DNA of 64,000 nt from Oreocharis arfaki. Lineage: Eukaryota > Chordata > Aves > Passeriformes > Paramythiidae. The translations under genes and the position numbers were made by a program. Positions 1-11,900 of this stretch are shown piece after piece (the stretch's first letter is position 1; every line of letters starts with the position of its first letter). The DNA lies in the NCBI GenBank assembly GCA_013398015.1, contig VZRR01012420.1:313702-377701 (forward strand). Direction: 5' to 3'. The notes under the pieces are model-generated. The model was not told the origin of the DNA and did not search any database. It worked only from the letters and a program-made list of their open reading frames with translations.

Positions 1-16
1 GGAGAAAAGCAAACAA

Positions 17-174
17 TCAGGTGCACTGAGTTCTGACATGGTGGTCAGCGATCCTCAGCTTCACGAGCTGCATCTTGTCTTGCTGGCAGCTCACACCGGT
101 GCTGAAAGCTTTGGAAAGCCAAATGGTGTCTTCATACTTCCCAAGGGGCTCCACGGGTGTTTTCCAAAGTCGGT
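17..174 (-). CDS. Putative 3'-terminal coding exon of an unidentified gene
   Basis: Read on the minus strand, a 22-nt pyrimidine-rich tract ending in AG (forward 175-196) is followed by 2 nt of a split codon, 51 open codons and a TGA at forward 17-19. The peptide starts RLWKTPVEPL and ends LRIADHHVRTQCT; it has two cysteines and no transmembrane segment. About five CpGs in 155 bp, against very few in the neighbouring sequence, also favour coding DNA. Frame is uncertain: a second frame runs 27 codons and a third 13 before a stop, so the 51-codon frame is preferred on length alone. I do not recognise the family and assign no function. If genuine, the gene is transcribed right to left and earlier exons lie at higher coordinates; its 3'UTR runs off the left edge. 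It could also be a non-coding RNA exon or chance. Confidence 0.5.
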
Positions 175-196
175 CTAAAAGAAGAAAGGCGTAAAA
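175..196 (-). promoter_or_regulatory. Splice acceptor of the putative terminal exon
   Basis: On the minus strand the bases before the exon are TTTTACGCCTTTC then TTCTTTTAG: a nearly uninterrupted pyrimidine tract closing on TAG. This matches the vertebrate 3' splice-site consensus well and sets the exon start at 174. No branch point was assigned. Confidence 0.5.
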
Positions 197-1648
197 TGGC
201 TACAGCACAGCCTGTGTGAGAAGGGCACTGGGGCTCATATGTATGCACCACTAGATTCGCTGTTTTCATGTAGTTCAAAATCCATACAGCACTAAAATTT
301 GAGTGTACACGATGGAAAGGATCATTTAGTGCATGATTCAGAGTTCAATAACTGTGCTGATTTTATCTTGACATAGTTAAGTCTAAACACTGCCTGTTAA
401 CATGGTGTTTAGAAAACAAGAGAACCTGTAAGATGTTCTTTCTTATGAAATAAATTCCTGAATGTTATTTATTCCCTCTTTAGCTGTTCTAGTCCAAAGC
501 TGATGTATTGCTGAGTGCTTGCCTTCACCAAATTAATTGCAAAACTAAATCTTTGGAATACTGACAACTGTAAAAATCCCAAACTACAGATGGCAAAATT
601 AGAGCACAAAGGATGTGTTGAAAGGCTGATAAATGGACAAACTAAACAAGTTTGCTCCAGAAAGGTTCGGGAAACCAACCTAAAGAAACAGGGGACTTTT
701 CTCTTCTCCTCCTCATAAATATTGTTTTTTCTCTACAGCATTAAAAGAAAAGGAACTTTATATTGAGAAAGTTAACAGTGTTTTTGAAGACAGGAAGAGC
801 AAACTTCTTTTAAAACACTCAAGTGAAGAAATACATTGCAATCATTTTTATTGCTGAAAGTATTTTCAATAATTTTTGGTTCTGACTTAAGAGTGAAATT
901 CTGCTAGAAAAGGTGAGTTGGTAGCAGCAAGGCTTTCTTACCTTGTTTTATTCTTGTGTATATGCAGAGTCCCATTTGCCTAATGCCAAAAAAAGGATCT
1001 GTTAGTCCTGTAGTGTGCAACCATTGGAGCTGGAAATGACTTTGTCTTGGCTTACCTGCCATTGACTGGAATCTTAATCAAAATACAAGACCTGATAACT
1101 TTGAGATATGAGGCAGCACTGATGAGCTTGTTTCAAAAGGAACTTAAAAGTCAACTGATAAATGAGAAGGGAAAAAGCAGTGATGGGACATTTTTATCCC
1201 AAATTTTATGGAGAATCAGAGGAAACAGCAACTCCAAAGGCGTAGCACAGCAACTGTCTCACATGCAGTCCATACACACTCGGTTTATAAAATTTCCTTC
1301 TGTGTTAAATCTGTATTAGCAAAGGTTTTCTGGAATTGCTGATTTCTGAGTAAGAGAGTGGTATAAATTTAGGATGCATGATCCCTAAATCTCAGTGGTA
1401 ATGGAACTTTTTGAAGGAGCTTTTTGATGACAGCCAGCTCAGCTTTAAGAGTGTAGAGGCTGTTCCCAGAAGCTGCTGGCAGCATCCTGCAGCCCCTGGT
1501 AGGGCAGAATTAGATCTATCATGGGCACAATGGTCTTCAACACCAGCAGCCATCTCCAGCACAAAAATCAGCACTTTTACAGATGATAAAACGTTCAACC
1601 AGCCCCTGTCTTCAAGCTCATGAGTAGAAGAAAATGCAGCTGGAGATT
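197..1648. other. Non-coding stretch, no recognised element
   Basis: AT-rich sequence with short chance reading frames only. If the exon at the left edge is real, this is the intron upstream of it. The segment 1392-1623 carries overlapping frames of about 70 codons on both strands and ends in the poly(A) run at 1649; no family is recognisable. Confidence 0.5.

Positions 1649-1671
<23 letters not shown>
1649..1671. repeat. Poly(A) run (23 A)
   Basis: Uninterrupted run of 23 adenines, followed shortly by an ambiguous base (N) at 1685, which suggests the sequencing was uncertain here. It could be a simple mononucleotide repeat or the tail of an old retroposed transcript. Confidence 0.9.
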
Positions 1672-1682
<11 letters not shown>

Positions 1683-4600
1683 AANTAAGCTAATTAATTT
1701 TGAGCTGTGAAAATGAAAAAAAGAAAAGCACACAGTGCAAACACTCATTGTTTGTAACTTAATATTACTGCTCAGAAAAAAACCCCCATAAATCTGAAAT
1801 ATTGTCTGTCACAGTGGAGTAAATCACAAGCCACATCTTCATGAGGGAAAATAACCTTTTTCAGGTTCTTGGTATCTGAGTGGAAGTGGTGAAAAAAGCT
1901 TTTCTGAAACATGGGGGATGTAGCTGAAGTGGGAGTTTTAATGAGAGGAAGTTCTGATATTTCAGTCAACTCACTTCAAAAGGAGTTTGTCAAAGCTTTA
2001 AAAAAGCCTTTCATAAAGTGTCCATCAGCTGCATTATGCTTTAAACACAGTTCATATTTTCATAACAACATGTGACTGAAAGGCAAAAGGGACTTGTGAG
2101 CAGCAGGTCCCATCTGTGTGAGAGGAAAGGAGACATATGCCAGGTGATTCCCCTCTTTCAAGCTCTGTAATTCTTCATAGGAAGAGTATTATTCCCTCCA
2201 GTCAATTTGGGACATAGAAAAATCCCATAGAAATAAAGTAAAATTAAAAATATATATAAAAACTTTCTATAAATTTCAAAGATGATGAAATTTTATTTGA
2301 CTCTAAATCAAATCTTTCATTTTATTTTGGGGGTTGTAAAAACACCTTAGGAACTTATTTATGCCTTTTCTCTCTTTTTATTTTTTTTTAAATGAAAGTT
2401 ATTTTTAAACAAAGATGCTTCTTTGAACAAAATGAACAAAGAATAATCTTGTTTCAAAAAAAAAAAAAATAGAAAAGGCCAAAAACCCCCATACTGATAT
2501 TTTGTAAATGGAAAAGCAGGGAGATAAGATCCTACAAAAAGTCTCAGAAAGGATGGTTACAGCAAAACAGTATCTTTAGAAATGTAGGAAATGGAAAAGA
2601 GCTGTGGTCTCTCCTTTCTGTATTGCTGTCTGCAAGTGAGCTGCACTACCCAGCCCAAGAGAATTCCTGAAAACAGGGACAGATGGACTTTTCTACTGAT
2701 TCTGAAACTGGAAAGGCTCCTGCTGTAGTCACTCAAGTTTTATGTCTTCAATTTCAAGTTAAAGATGTATTTCATGTTCTTTAATGCAAAGGAAGCCATT
2801 CTTCCTATTCTGGAGCAAGTCAATGCCCAGCATGGGCATGATCTCCTCCTCCTCTACCTGTGAAGCAAATCCCTGTCCTCCTCTTCGGGAGAGGGCTTTC
2901 CAAAGGGCAGCTGGGATTTGTCTCTCTTACTTTGGAAAAAAAGAGTAATAAAATGTCAGGAGTATTAAGTCTGAGCTTTAGCTGCTCTTACAGGCCTGTA
3001 AACCTGAAAACTGAGATGCCAGAAGGCCCTAGTACTGAGAAGCCTTTGAAATGCTGGTCTAGGCACCCTGGTTCACATTTCTGGGGGGATTTTCTTCTTA
3101 TAGCAGAACTGCAAACAAACCCAAATACCGTCCTTCAAATCCAAGAAGTCTGGTAAGAGTTTTAACTGTCCAGTGTTCACATTCTCCAGTTTTACAGCAA
3201 TCACTGCTGCAGTGTTTTCTGTCATTCAACAGCCCATAAGGAAGGAAGATCAACATTCCTGGTTTTATTTGGATAGGGAATTTGAAAGGAAAATTAATTT
3301 TCCAACATCATCCTATGAATAGGCAGCATAGTTCAGAACTGTGAGCTGTTTTCCTGAGTTCTGACCAGCACCTGGAATATGATTTTATTCCCACTAATAA
3401 AAGCAGGGGAAAAAAACCCAACGAGTTTTGATAGAATAGTTTTTGAAGAACAGAGTTACTCCCCCAGTTCACAGGAAATGTTTAGAATTGTACTTGGTTT
3501 TAATCACACATATTTCTCTTAAAATAAAATATATCTGAAGGGAATTGTTAGCCTAACCTGTTGCTAGTACCTTGCCAAATCTCAGGGCTGACAGATCACA
3601 AATCTTCAGCACTGAGACGGGGATTTCCATTCACCTTATTTTTTTAATAAGCCACTAGCAATGGATCTACCTATTCTGGAACTTTAGTCAATAAGTGTCA
3701 AGGGCTGGGATTTATTAACTGCCCATTAATGCAAACATGATTTTCTGCGTTTAAGTGGAAGACAGCACCCGAGCTGAATTCCTTTATCTGCACATTCAAA
3801 TGTTCTCCAGTGAACCAGAAAGGCCAGCAGCAAAGTGAGCTGCTACATGCACAAAGTGATTTATGTCATGCCCAGTCAAGGGCAACGTAGAACCTGGTTG
3901 AATTTTGATTAAGGAGAAAAAAAAAAAAATCTCAAACCTGTAATCAATGGAGTAGTAATTTTCAGCCTTGCTAATTGTTTATAACATTGCCATCAGATAT
4001 ATCCTCACCCCAACTAGGTTAGATAGAATTAAATTGTGTTATTTTTTACTGCAAGCAGAAGCTGATGGAAATAAATGTGTATAAACTTCCAGTGCAGTTT
4101 ATTAAACACACTCCTCTGGCTGTTGCTGTGTTTTTGAGTGTGATGAAGCACCACTCTCCAGGTTCCAATTAACCTGCAGTGATCAGGGAGGCAGAGCTTG
4201 GGAAACCTCAGACCAGTGACCACCAGCCACATAGAGGATCAGAATGGATGGCAACCCATTTGTGCTTTACTGAGCAAAGTTGGAGCTATTTTCATTTACC
4301 GTCCCCTGACAGTGTTAAAATGCCTCACAACCCTTCAGGAAATGACCACACAGTTATAGTGGGCAGTCTGAGAATTAAACTCTGAATATTTTTTTTACTT
4401 TTCAGTTCAATTGCTTCTATCAGAGACATATATATTAAATATTGCCCATTTTGTGCATAATGAAGGAATCCCTTACAACCCCCCTACAAAACAATGTCAG
4501 AAAACAGTAGTAAAGTAGGAGTTTTTTCTAATTCAAAAGAGCATACAGAAGAGTTTCTCTTTACCTTTCCCCCAGTGAGGAGAGGTGGTTAGATCCCTTG

Positions 4601-4822
4601 TGCTGCTGACTAGTTTTGAAGGCTCTCTAAGCCAGGAAAGAGACTCAGAGAAAGGCAGGGATAGGACATCCCACCAGGGGAGGCGGGGCCAGTGACCTTC
4701 TGTAGTGGAAATGCCACAAGACCACCTCACAATGAGATAAAAAAGAAGAAAAAAGTGTTCTGATGTTCTTGATAACAATTACAGCATGGGGACTGGATAC
4801 CTCTGTGTAGCAAAGTGTGAGG
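1672..4822. other. Non-coding stretch, no recognised element
   Basis: AT-rich, with scattered short A runs (for example near 2459 and 3918) and no convincing exon, repeat family or RNA gene. The longest reading frames are below 100 codons and match no known protein. Confidence 0.5.
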
Positions 4823-5110
4823 GATCATTGGGTTTTGGGATAATCCAGGTTGAAAGGGACCTCAGGAGCTCTCTTGTCAAACCTCCTCCTCAAACCAGGT
4901 CAGTTACAGCTCAGGCCAGGTTACTTCGAGCTTTGGATGTCCCAGTCTTGAAAATTTTTTTAGGATTAGATTCCTCTGAACAAGTCCTTTTTCCTCAGAT
5001 TTTGTTCAGTGGGCAAGTGCTTCATTCTAGTGGCCTTCCACTGACCTTGCTCCAGTTTGATTCTGTTCTTCTTGTACTGGGGGGAACATTAAAGCTGTGG
5101 TTGAACGTGT
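4823..5110 (-). mobile_element. CR1 LINE fragment, old and diverged
   Basis: Read forward, this is the reverse complement of a CR1 3' region. It opens with a degenerate end in front of 'CAGGTTGAAAGGGACCTCAG' and closes with 'CTTGCTCCAGTTTG' and 'TTCTTGTACTGGGGGG', motifs typical of the CR1 3' end. Heavy substitution indicates an old insertion, and the element is 5'-truncated. Open frames across it (for example plus-strand 4786-5244) are accidental. Confidence 0.75.
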
Positions 5111-8100
5111 TTTTAAGTGTAGAATTGAAGCCTACATGTCTTGGGCCAGAACGTCCTTTTCTCCCAACCAGACAGGCACCAGGTGCTGTAAACCAGAGAG
5201 CTGCTGAGCTTTCTGCTGGCACCTGCCTCGGTGCACACGGGTGAGCTGTGGATCCTGTGATCCCTCTTGAGGAAGCAAGAAAAAGAGGAGAATGGAGGGG
5301 AATAGAAAAGCCATCTTTGAACAGGGATTTCAAAAGAAACAGGATGTTAAAGGTCAGATCCTTATCCTCGTGGCCTTATTTACTGATGTTGGTGCAGCTT
5401 CTGACGAAGGGATGAGACTCGAATTCGAACAAAATGTGGTTCCTTCATTTCTGAGAAAAGACAGTATGAAAGAAATGGTCAAATCCTCACTTGTTGAAAT
5501 TTTTTGGCTTTTGCTGCCACTCTCTTTTCCATCTGAGGTCAGGTAAGCTTGAACCACCTATTCTTCATGAATCTACAGCTTTCTTGAGGGCTAAGCAGGC
5601 TGTACAAAGCCACCTGATATTTTTTGTTATTTTCTTGGCCTTTTGAAAAGATGTATTTTTCTCTCTGAGTCCAGTAAGTATCTGGTGAACTTGAGAGATG
5701 GAAAAGGCTCAAAGTAACCATACTGTTTTTTTCTGGAGTTTTCTCTCTCTTCTTTTGCATCTTCTTTTTGTGCAAACAATTGCTATTTAATTTTTGTATT
5801 ACTTAACCAACTCAAGCCCTGGTATTTTATACATCATAACCTCTGAGAACTTGAAATGAAACGCACATAAAGCTCAGAGTTCCACAATTAAAATCTACCC
5901 CTCCTTCCCCCCACTCTCCAAAAAAACCCCTGTGTATGAAATATCAAAACCAAGCCTGCAAGCTGTTCTCCAGTCTGATTTCCCAGAAGAACCACTATGA
6001 GGAAATCACAGTACGCAAGTGATTCCTCTCTGGATGGAACAAGCGAATCATCTTTGAGGTGTTCCTTGGGTAAGGGTGGGCTCATCTCTTGGAGGTGCTG
6101 CTCATCACTGTGACAATGAGACAAGGGGCTCTTGTTGGAGGTGGACCTGCCTGTCTGGAGGGTTGTTTGTGGGACCCAGAGGAAGGACCTCCAGCAAGGA
6201 GTCCTAATATATCAATAGTCAGCTCTGTTCAGATCCCTTTGCAGAATGGCCTGTTTAGGGAAATCTTTCTGTAGCAATAAATTGTAGAGATACAGAAAAA
6301 TGAAAGCAAAGTAAAAAGCCCCAGGTGTATCCGAGTTCAGATACACCAAAGTAATATCCACTTCAATCCAATTATAAACCAGTTAGTGTATAATTCTTTG
6401 CCTGGAATACTGGACAGTGATGTACAACCTGCATTATGTAAGAAATAGATGTTCGGAACCCATCAGTAACCAAGTTCAGCATTAATTGATTTACTGAGCA
6501 ATTTTCTGCTAGTCAAATGTCCCCCGACATGCTATAACAGAAGCAGCTCTTTTCCCTGATACTTCTTCTGACTGATGGTGTCATCAAATACCACCTCTTC
6601 TACAGTAATGACTCCCTTTCCTATAAATATAAAATACAATGCTGGGAAAAAAGATGTCCTTCACCCAGTAAGAATCTTCTTTTTTTTGCCTTATGAACCA
6701 AGAATAACTCATGATAATAATTTGATGATACTTCTTAAAAAATATTCACACAGACCAGTTTTCTGCTCATAAAAGAATAATGATATCAACATTAAAAAAG
6801 AAAGAAAAAACAGCAAAAAACAACAAAACTGGAGAGATTTGCAATAACTCAATCATTGTGTATAGCCCAAAGTTAAACTGCTCTTTGATGGCCAAAATCT
6901 TCTGGTGAATTGTAGTTGTATTAAGAAAAAAGAAGGAAGACTTTTTAAGAACCCGTCTTCCTGGGTACTCAGGTTCTATCTGTTCTTCAAGGGTTTTGAT
7001 ATTAAGTAACCTCTCAGCAGTTTGCTGGTGGAACGATGCTGCATTATTATGTGAAGACCTTTGTCTTATTGAGGTAAATCAAGAACTTCCTACTCAAACA
7101 ATGAAGGGGAAGGATTCCTACTATACAGCAGATGGTTAGGTGTCTGCAAATTGACATTGTTTGGGTAGGTGACTTTGACTGTAGTTTTGGAGTTTGGCAT
7201 TTAAATGACAGAAATAATTCTCTTCTTAGAATCTGAAAGACAATTTGTATTTCAGGTCCAAGCAGCCTGCCAAAACAAGTGAAAATTCCAGGCCACAACA
7301 TGTAGCAATATTTTATAACACTAAGCATCAAGTTAAAAACAAACAATAGATATAACCTTTTAGGGGGTATTTGCAAATTTAATCTAATTGTCACTCATCT
7401 AGAAGCTCTTAACCTTACTGAGAATTTATCACTACTTTTCTGCCATGATAATTTTTTGCTAAGAAAGTTGCCTTGAACCACTTAAAGGATGGGGGTGATG
7501 ACTGAAAACGACTGTTTAGCACTCTAAGGAGTTGTTTTCTTATGAGTGAACTTTGAAAAAGAAAACAGTCCCCAGCTCAGCTTCTCTAAGATCTGTTCTC
7601 CCTGAGATGAGAAATGTCACTATAAACAGCACGTCCTCTCAGCCTAATGGGTAAAGGCTTTCACAGCCAGTCAATAACTCCCCACAGCAAAGTAAAATGT
7701 ATAATATGAATTTTATCTAAACTTATAATTAGCAGGTTCTGAATTTCTTTCCTGAGCTAGTTTCCTGCTGATTCACAGTTGCCCTGACACGGATCTGTGT
7801 TTTCTGCTTTTAAGGTTTGCTTGGTTTCGGTGTCTCAGTAATGCTGCACTGCATGATGCAAGTGTTGCCTCTCTGGAGCAGGGGAAGCATGGACCCTGAA
7901 ATGTTGAGGACATCAGAGTTCGGTCCAAAATCTGATGATACCTAGATTTTTAGTATGTATTTTTTAGGCACTTTTTGACATTTTGAAATATCAGTGACAA
8001 GTGAACTACTAAAATAGGGTAAAACGCTTAGAAAACTGCACAGAGCAGGATGAAATCTGTGAGCCAGGAGGCCAGATCAGCAGTGTGTGTTTCCTAGGTT

Positions 8101-8111
8101 ACAATGTAAGA
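5111..8111. other. Non-coding stretch, no recognised element
   Basis: No repeat family, RNA gene or exon could be supported. The segment 5360-5545 is a little CpG-richer than its surroundings and open in two frames, but lacks recognisable protein similarity or clear splice sites. A 115-codon minus-strand frame at 7047-7394 is hydrophobic and low-complexity and looks accidental. Confidence 0.5.
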
Positions 8112-8629
8112 TGTAACCAAAAGCATGTATTCTGGTATCATCTTCACAAGCTGCTAAATTAGGTGGGGCAGTGTTTGTTATCTCCTACCATGACTCATCC
8201 CTGATAACTCCCTCTGGGAGCTCTCTCCGTTCAATGGGCAATCAAGGACCCACCACACAACTCATGGAATTACATCAGCCCATTGTGAGATGCCCCGCCC
8301 AGGGGGGAGGAGCCAAGTATGCCCACCTGGATGTAATCCTGGATGTAATCTGGGGTTTGGAACAGCACAAATAGCTGTTAGCCACTGGATTTACAGAGGA
8401 GAAGAGCAACCCTTGGGCCTTGAGGGGGGAAAAAACCAGACCTTTCTACAGGATCACTGCTTCAACAGGACAACTTCATCTGGACTGCTACCACCACCTT
8501 GACTAACAGGGTGTCAGGTTGTATCCTGACTCTGTCAGTGTTCTTTTACTATTGCATTTCATTTAATTTTCCTACTAAATCATAATTCTGACTTGAGATC
8601 TCCCATTGGTTTGTTTTCAAACTAGTACA
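8112..8629 (+). mobile_element. Solo LTR of an endogenous-retrovirus-like family (copy A)
   Basis: The element starts TGTAACC and ends CTAGTACA, so it has the TG...CA ends of an LTR. It aligns along its length with the second copy at 18814-19389. Shared blocks include 'GTGAGATGCYCCGCCCAG', 'TATCCTGACTCTGTCAGTG' and 'GGTTTGTTTTCAAACTAGTA'. A 12-bp direct repeat (GGATGTAATCCT-type, about 8331-8357) sits where copy B has its TATA-like box, and the polyadenylation hexamer is degenerate (ACTAAA). No gag, pol or env sequence and no clear target-site duplication were seen. It is probably an older solo LTR than copy B. The family name is not certain; similar LTRs are known from songbird genomes. Confidence 0.7.
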
Positions 8630-8781
8630 ATGTCCTTATTAGTAAAACAATATTTGTAGCCCAACAAGGGAGAGCTTTATCTGGAGACCGTTTCCAAAAG
8701 GCTGAGAAGAGCAAATAAATAAAACAAAAAAAATTCTTTTTTTGATGATTATTCGAACAACAAAAAATATTACAATAGCTG

Positions 8782-8985
8782 TAGAATCATTAAGGTTGGA
8801 AAAGACATCTAAAGTTATTGGCTCCAACCATTAATCTAACACTGCCAGGTTCACCACTAAACCATGTCCCTAAGCACCACGTCTACATGTGTTTTGAACA
8901 CTTCCAGGGACTGTGATTCCACCCCTGCCCTGGGCAGCCTGTTCCAAAGCCTGATCACTCCTTCATAGCCTGTAACTAGTTTTAA
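8782..8985 (-). mobile_element. CR1 LINE 3' fragment
   Basis: Starts forward with 'TAGAATCATTAAGGTTGGAA', the reverse complement of a CR1 3' terminus, and continues through 'CTAAACCATGTCCCTAAG', 'AACACTTCCAGGGA' and 'CTGGGCAGCCTGTTCCAA'. It is a short 5'-truncated copy with moderate divergence. Confidence 0.85.
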
Positions 8986-11900
8986 AGATCACTACTTCTA
9001 TTACACATCTAAGAAATCTAAAATGCTCGGAAACACAAACATTTTTTTCAAATTGTGTCATGTTGTCTAATATAATATCCTTGCAAGTCTTCTTTACTTG
9101 TGGATTTGTGCTATAACAGTTGCCACTACACTGTGCCTAAAAAGACACAAAATCCCATGGAGCTGCATAAACAACTTGCATAGATCAGGTATCCACCTGG
9201 ACACAGCAACTGGCCATGTGTGATTCCAGATAAAAACCCACAACTTTTTGTTCTTCCTATTTTCTGTAGCAACTGAGTCCTCAGTGAGAGCAACAGAGAA
9301 TCTACCCACATGCTCTGTGCATGTTGTGACTTCTCCAAAGGAATTTTCTATATACAGGAATGAGAGTGGTAAAAAGGAAATATTATCTTGTGCCATTGGA
9401 CAGCCAGTCACACCAAGAGATATGCCTGAGATTTCATAAGATGTCTCTAGCACAACCAGGAATTGCTCTTTATTTATCTCACAGGCCACAATATTTTCCA
9501 TAAACCGAGCTTTCTAAGGGCTAAATTAGTGCAGAGGCATCTGAATGAGAAATGAAAGCAGAATGTTGATTCTGCAACTTATCTTTTAAGATTTTTTCAC
9601 TTCTTTCATTGCTTTTCTTTTTCCCCCTGCTGCATGAAGACCATCCTGAAGATGGAGGAAAATATTACACAAAGCATTCATTACGTTTCAAGGCGTAATA
9701 AAAACATTGGTAATATACTCATTGCTGAGATGCAAAATGAATCTCAAAGCAATCAGAGGACAATAACAATTTTAAATTAAAATGTGCACAGTGTACAAAT
9801 TGATTTTGCTAAAGGCAAACAAACTGGCAAAAAGATCTCTGTTGGCAAAGTAGCTTTGAATATTTAGATCAAGTTAATTTCTTGATAACGGTTCCTAGAA
9901 AAGCTGTGCTTATACTATGGAATTTATTCCACAATTTATTCCTTACTCTGCATATTCTTAGGTAAAGATGCAAAGTGTTTATTTTATCCATGTATTTGTT
10001 ACTTTTTTCTTCCTATTATCATTTGAAATGGGGGGCTGAGAAGAGGAACACCGGGAAGACAATAGCTGATGTTTGTACACAGGGGAGCGTTAACCAACCT
10101 TCTGTTCCAGAAACAGCTTTTCAGCATTGACTACAGGTCCCGTAGGAAACACATCAGCAGCTTTTTGTATACAGGGAGACCTTTGAACTTGGCAACCAGC
10201 TTGAACACCTTCTGCTGCTTCCACAGGAGGCACTGAGCAAACAGAGAAAACAAGCCCACAGCAAGCTCAGCTTCAGCCTCGAGTTCCAGAGCTTCACCAG
10301 GGCAGTGTGCATCTGTGTGAGCTCCCATGCTGGAGACTGAACTGGGCGGAGAAGCCACGGAGAGCTCCCACAGGGCAGTGTCTGTGCCAAATAACAGTGG
10401 TTAAGCCCCTGTGCATCACTGATGAATGTCCTGTGAGATACTGAACAGCTGAAGGACTGCACTGTGCTGGGTTTAATCTCCAGCTGTTGTGGAGTTCACT
10501 TTCTTTTCCCTCCTGTTGTGCTGTTATTTACTTTTCCTTCATCTCATCCATCTAATTAAAAGAGTGCTGAGAACAAACAAATTACATCAGGCTGTTCGGT
10601 TTTGATGGTGCTTTCTTTGGTACCTGATATACCCAAGAAATCAATATGGAGAGTGGATTGAGATGTGTTACAGGACTCCACTGTAAGAGATTAAAGAATG
10701 GATAGAGCAGTCTCTAAGTACCATTCATGTATATGCTGCTGTGTGGGGGCATGGGAGATCTACCTAAAAGAAATCCCTTTTTTTAGCATAGTGTTGCCAC
10801 AAGATAGGTCATTGGGCAAAGAAAATCTCTGACCTCACCCAGGAAATCCTCTTTCTTCAGAAATGTCAAACATATGAGGAGCTGAAAACAAGTAAAAATA
10901 TAAATTTTGAATTATTTTTCCCCTTTCCTCACAAATAAAGTACGTCAATGTATTGCTTAATTTTATTACTTTTCTAGTACATTTGAACATAAATCCCCCA
11001 CAAACCTCTACTGAAAGTATGTCTACAGAGAAAGCCCTTTACCTGAATTGCTGCATTCTAGCAGAGGAAGCCCTTTACATTCAAAGCAATAGATAGTGAC
11101 AGTAAAACCTGTGAGGAGGGCCAGATCTCCAGGGAAGATAGGTTTGATAGCCTCAATTCTCCATGGCTGTTGTTATCCATCAGTCCTTAAGTGAACTGAG
11201 CCGTGGAAGAAGAATGAAGAAAATGGGCATGCTTGTATCCCAGTTTAGCAGAGTTAGGATTTGCCTGGTTCAGGAGAAAAGCAGGAGCTCACTAAATGGA
11301 TGTCTATCAGGCATTTATTACTCATAGTAGAGAAAACTATATGCAGTTGCATGTTAATTTGGAGGCTATGTTAAACAAGGAAAAAATCCTCACAGGAAGA
11401 AATATTGCAGTATAAGTGATGTGTCTCTGCCTAAGTCTGTGGGTGTAGGAAGATTTTGATAGAAGATGCATATTTCTATTTTATATTAAAATTCATTGTC
11501 TTTAGGTAACGGAACCTTTATTTTAAGGAGTAACATATAACAGCTTTTTTTTTTTTAATTCATGAAGAATGCCAATTTCACAGAAAATAACAATAAAATG
11601 TATTAACTCATATGAATGGTTAACAACTAAATTAGCCTTAAATCCCACAGCTCTCAAAATTCTAGACAATACTCAGCATCTGACCGCAACTGTTACACAT
11701 TTTGAAAGTCTTACTCTGGAATCTTGCTCCAACAACATCCATACCAATAAACAAACGACATTTTATCTTCAAGATCTTTCATCCAAAGCTGTCTCGTGAG
11801 CTCCTTTCTCCCTGCACCATCGTCCCTGCAGCTGTGAAGTCTCAGACTCACTGTTGAAGTTAACCAAGGTCTGGTGGCTGCCGAGTGCCGAAGTGGCAGC

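Noticed and set aside
4786..5333. Overlapping frames of 152 and 103 codons on opposite strands
   Set aside because: They lie over an old CR1 fragment and its flank, with no protein similarity.
7047..7394. 115-codon hydrophobic minus-strand frame
   Set aside because: AT-rich low-complexity hydrophobic translation without splice sites, family motifs or a clear start; fits chance.
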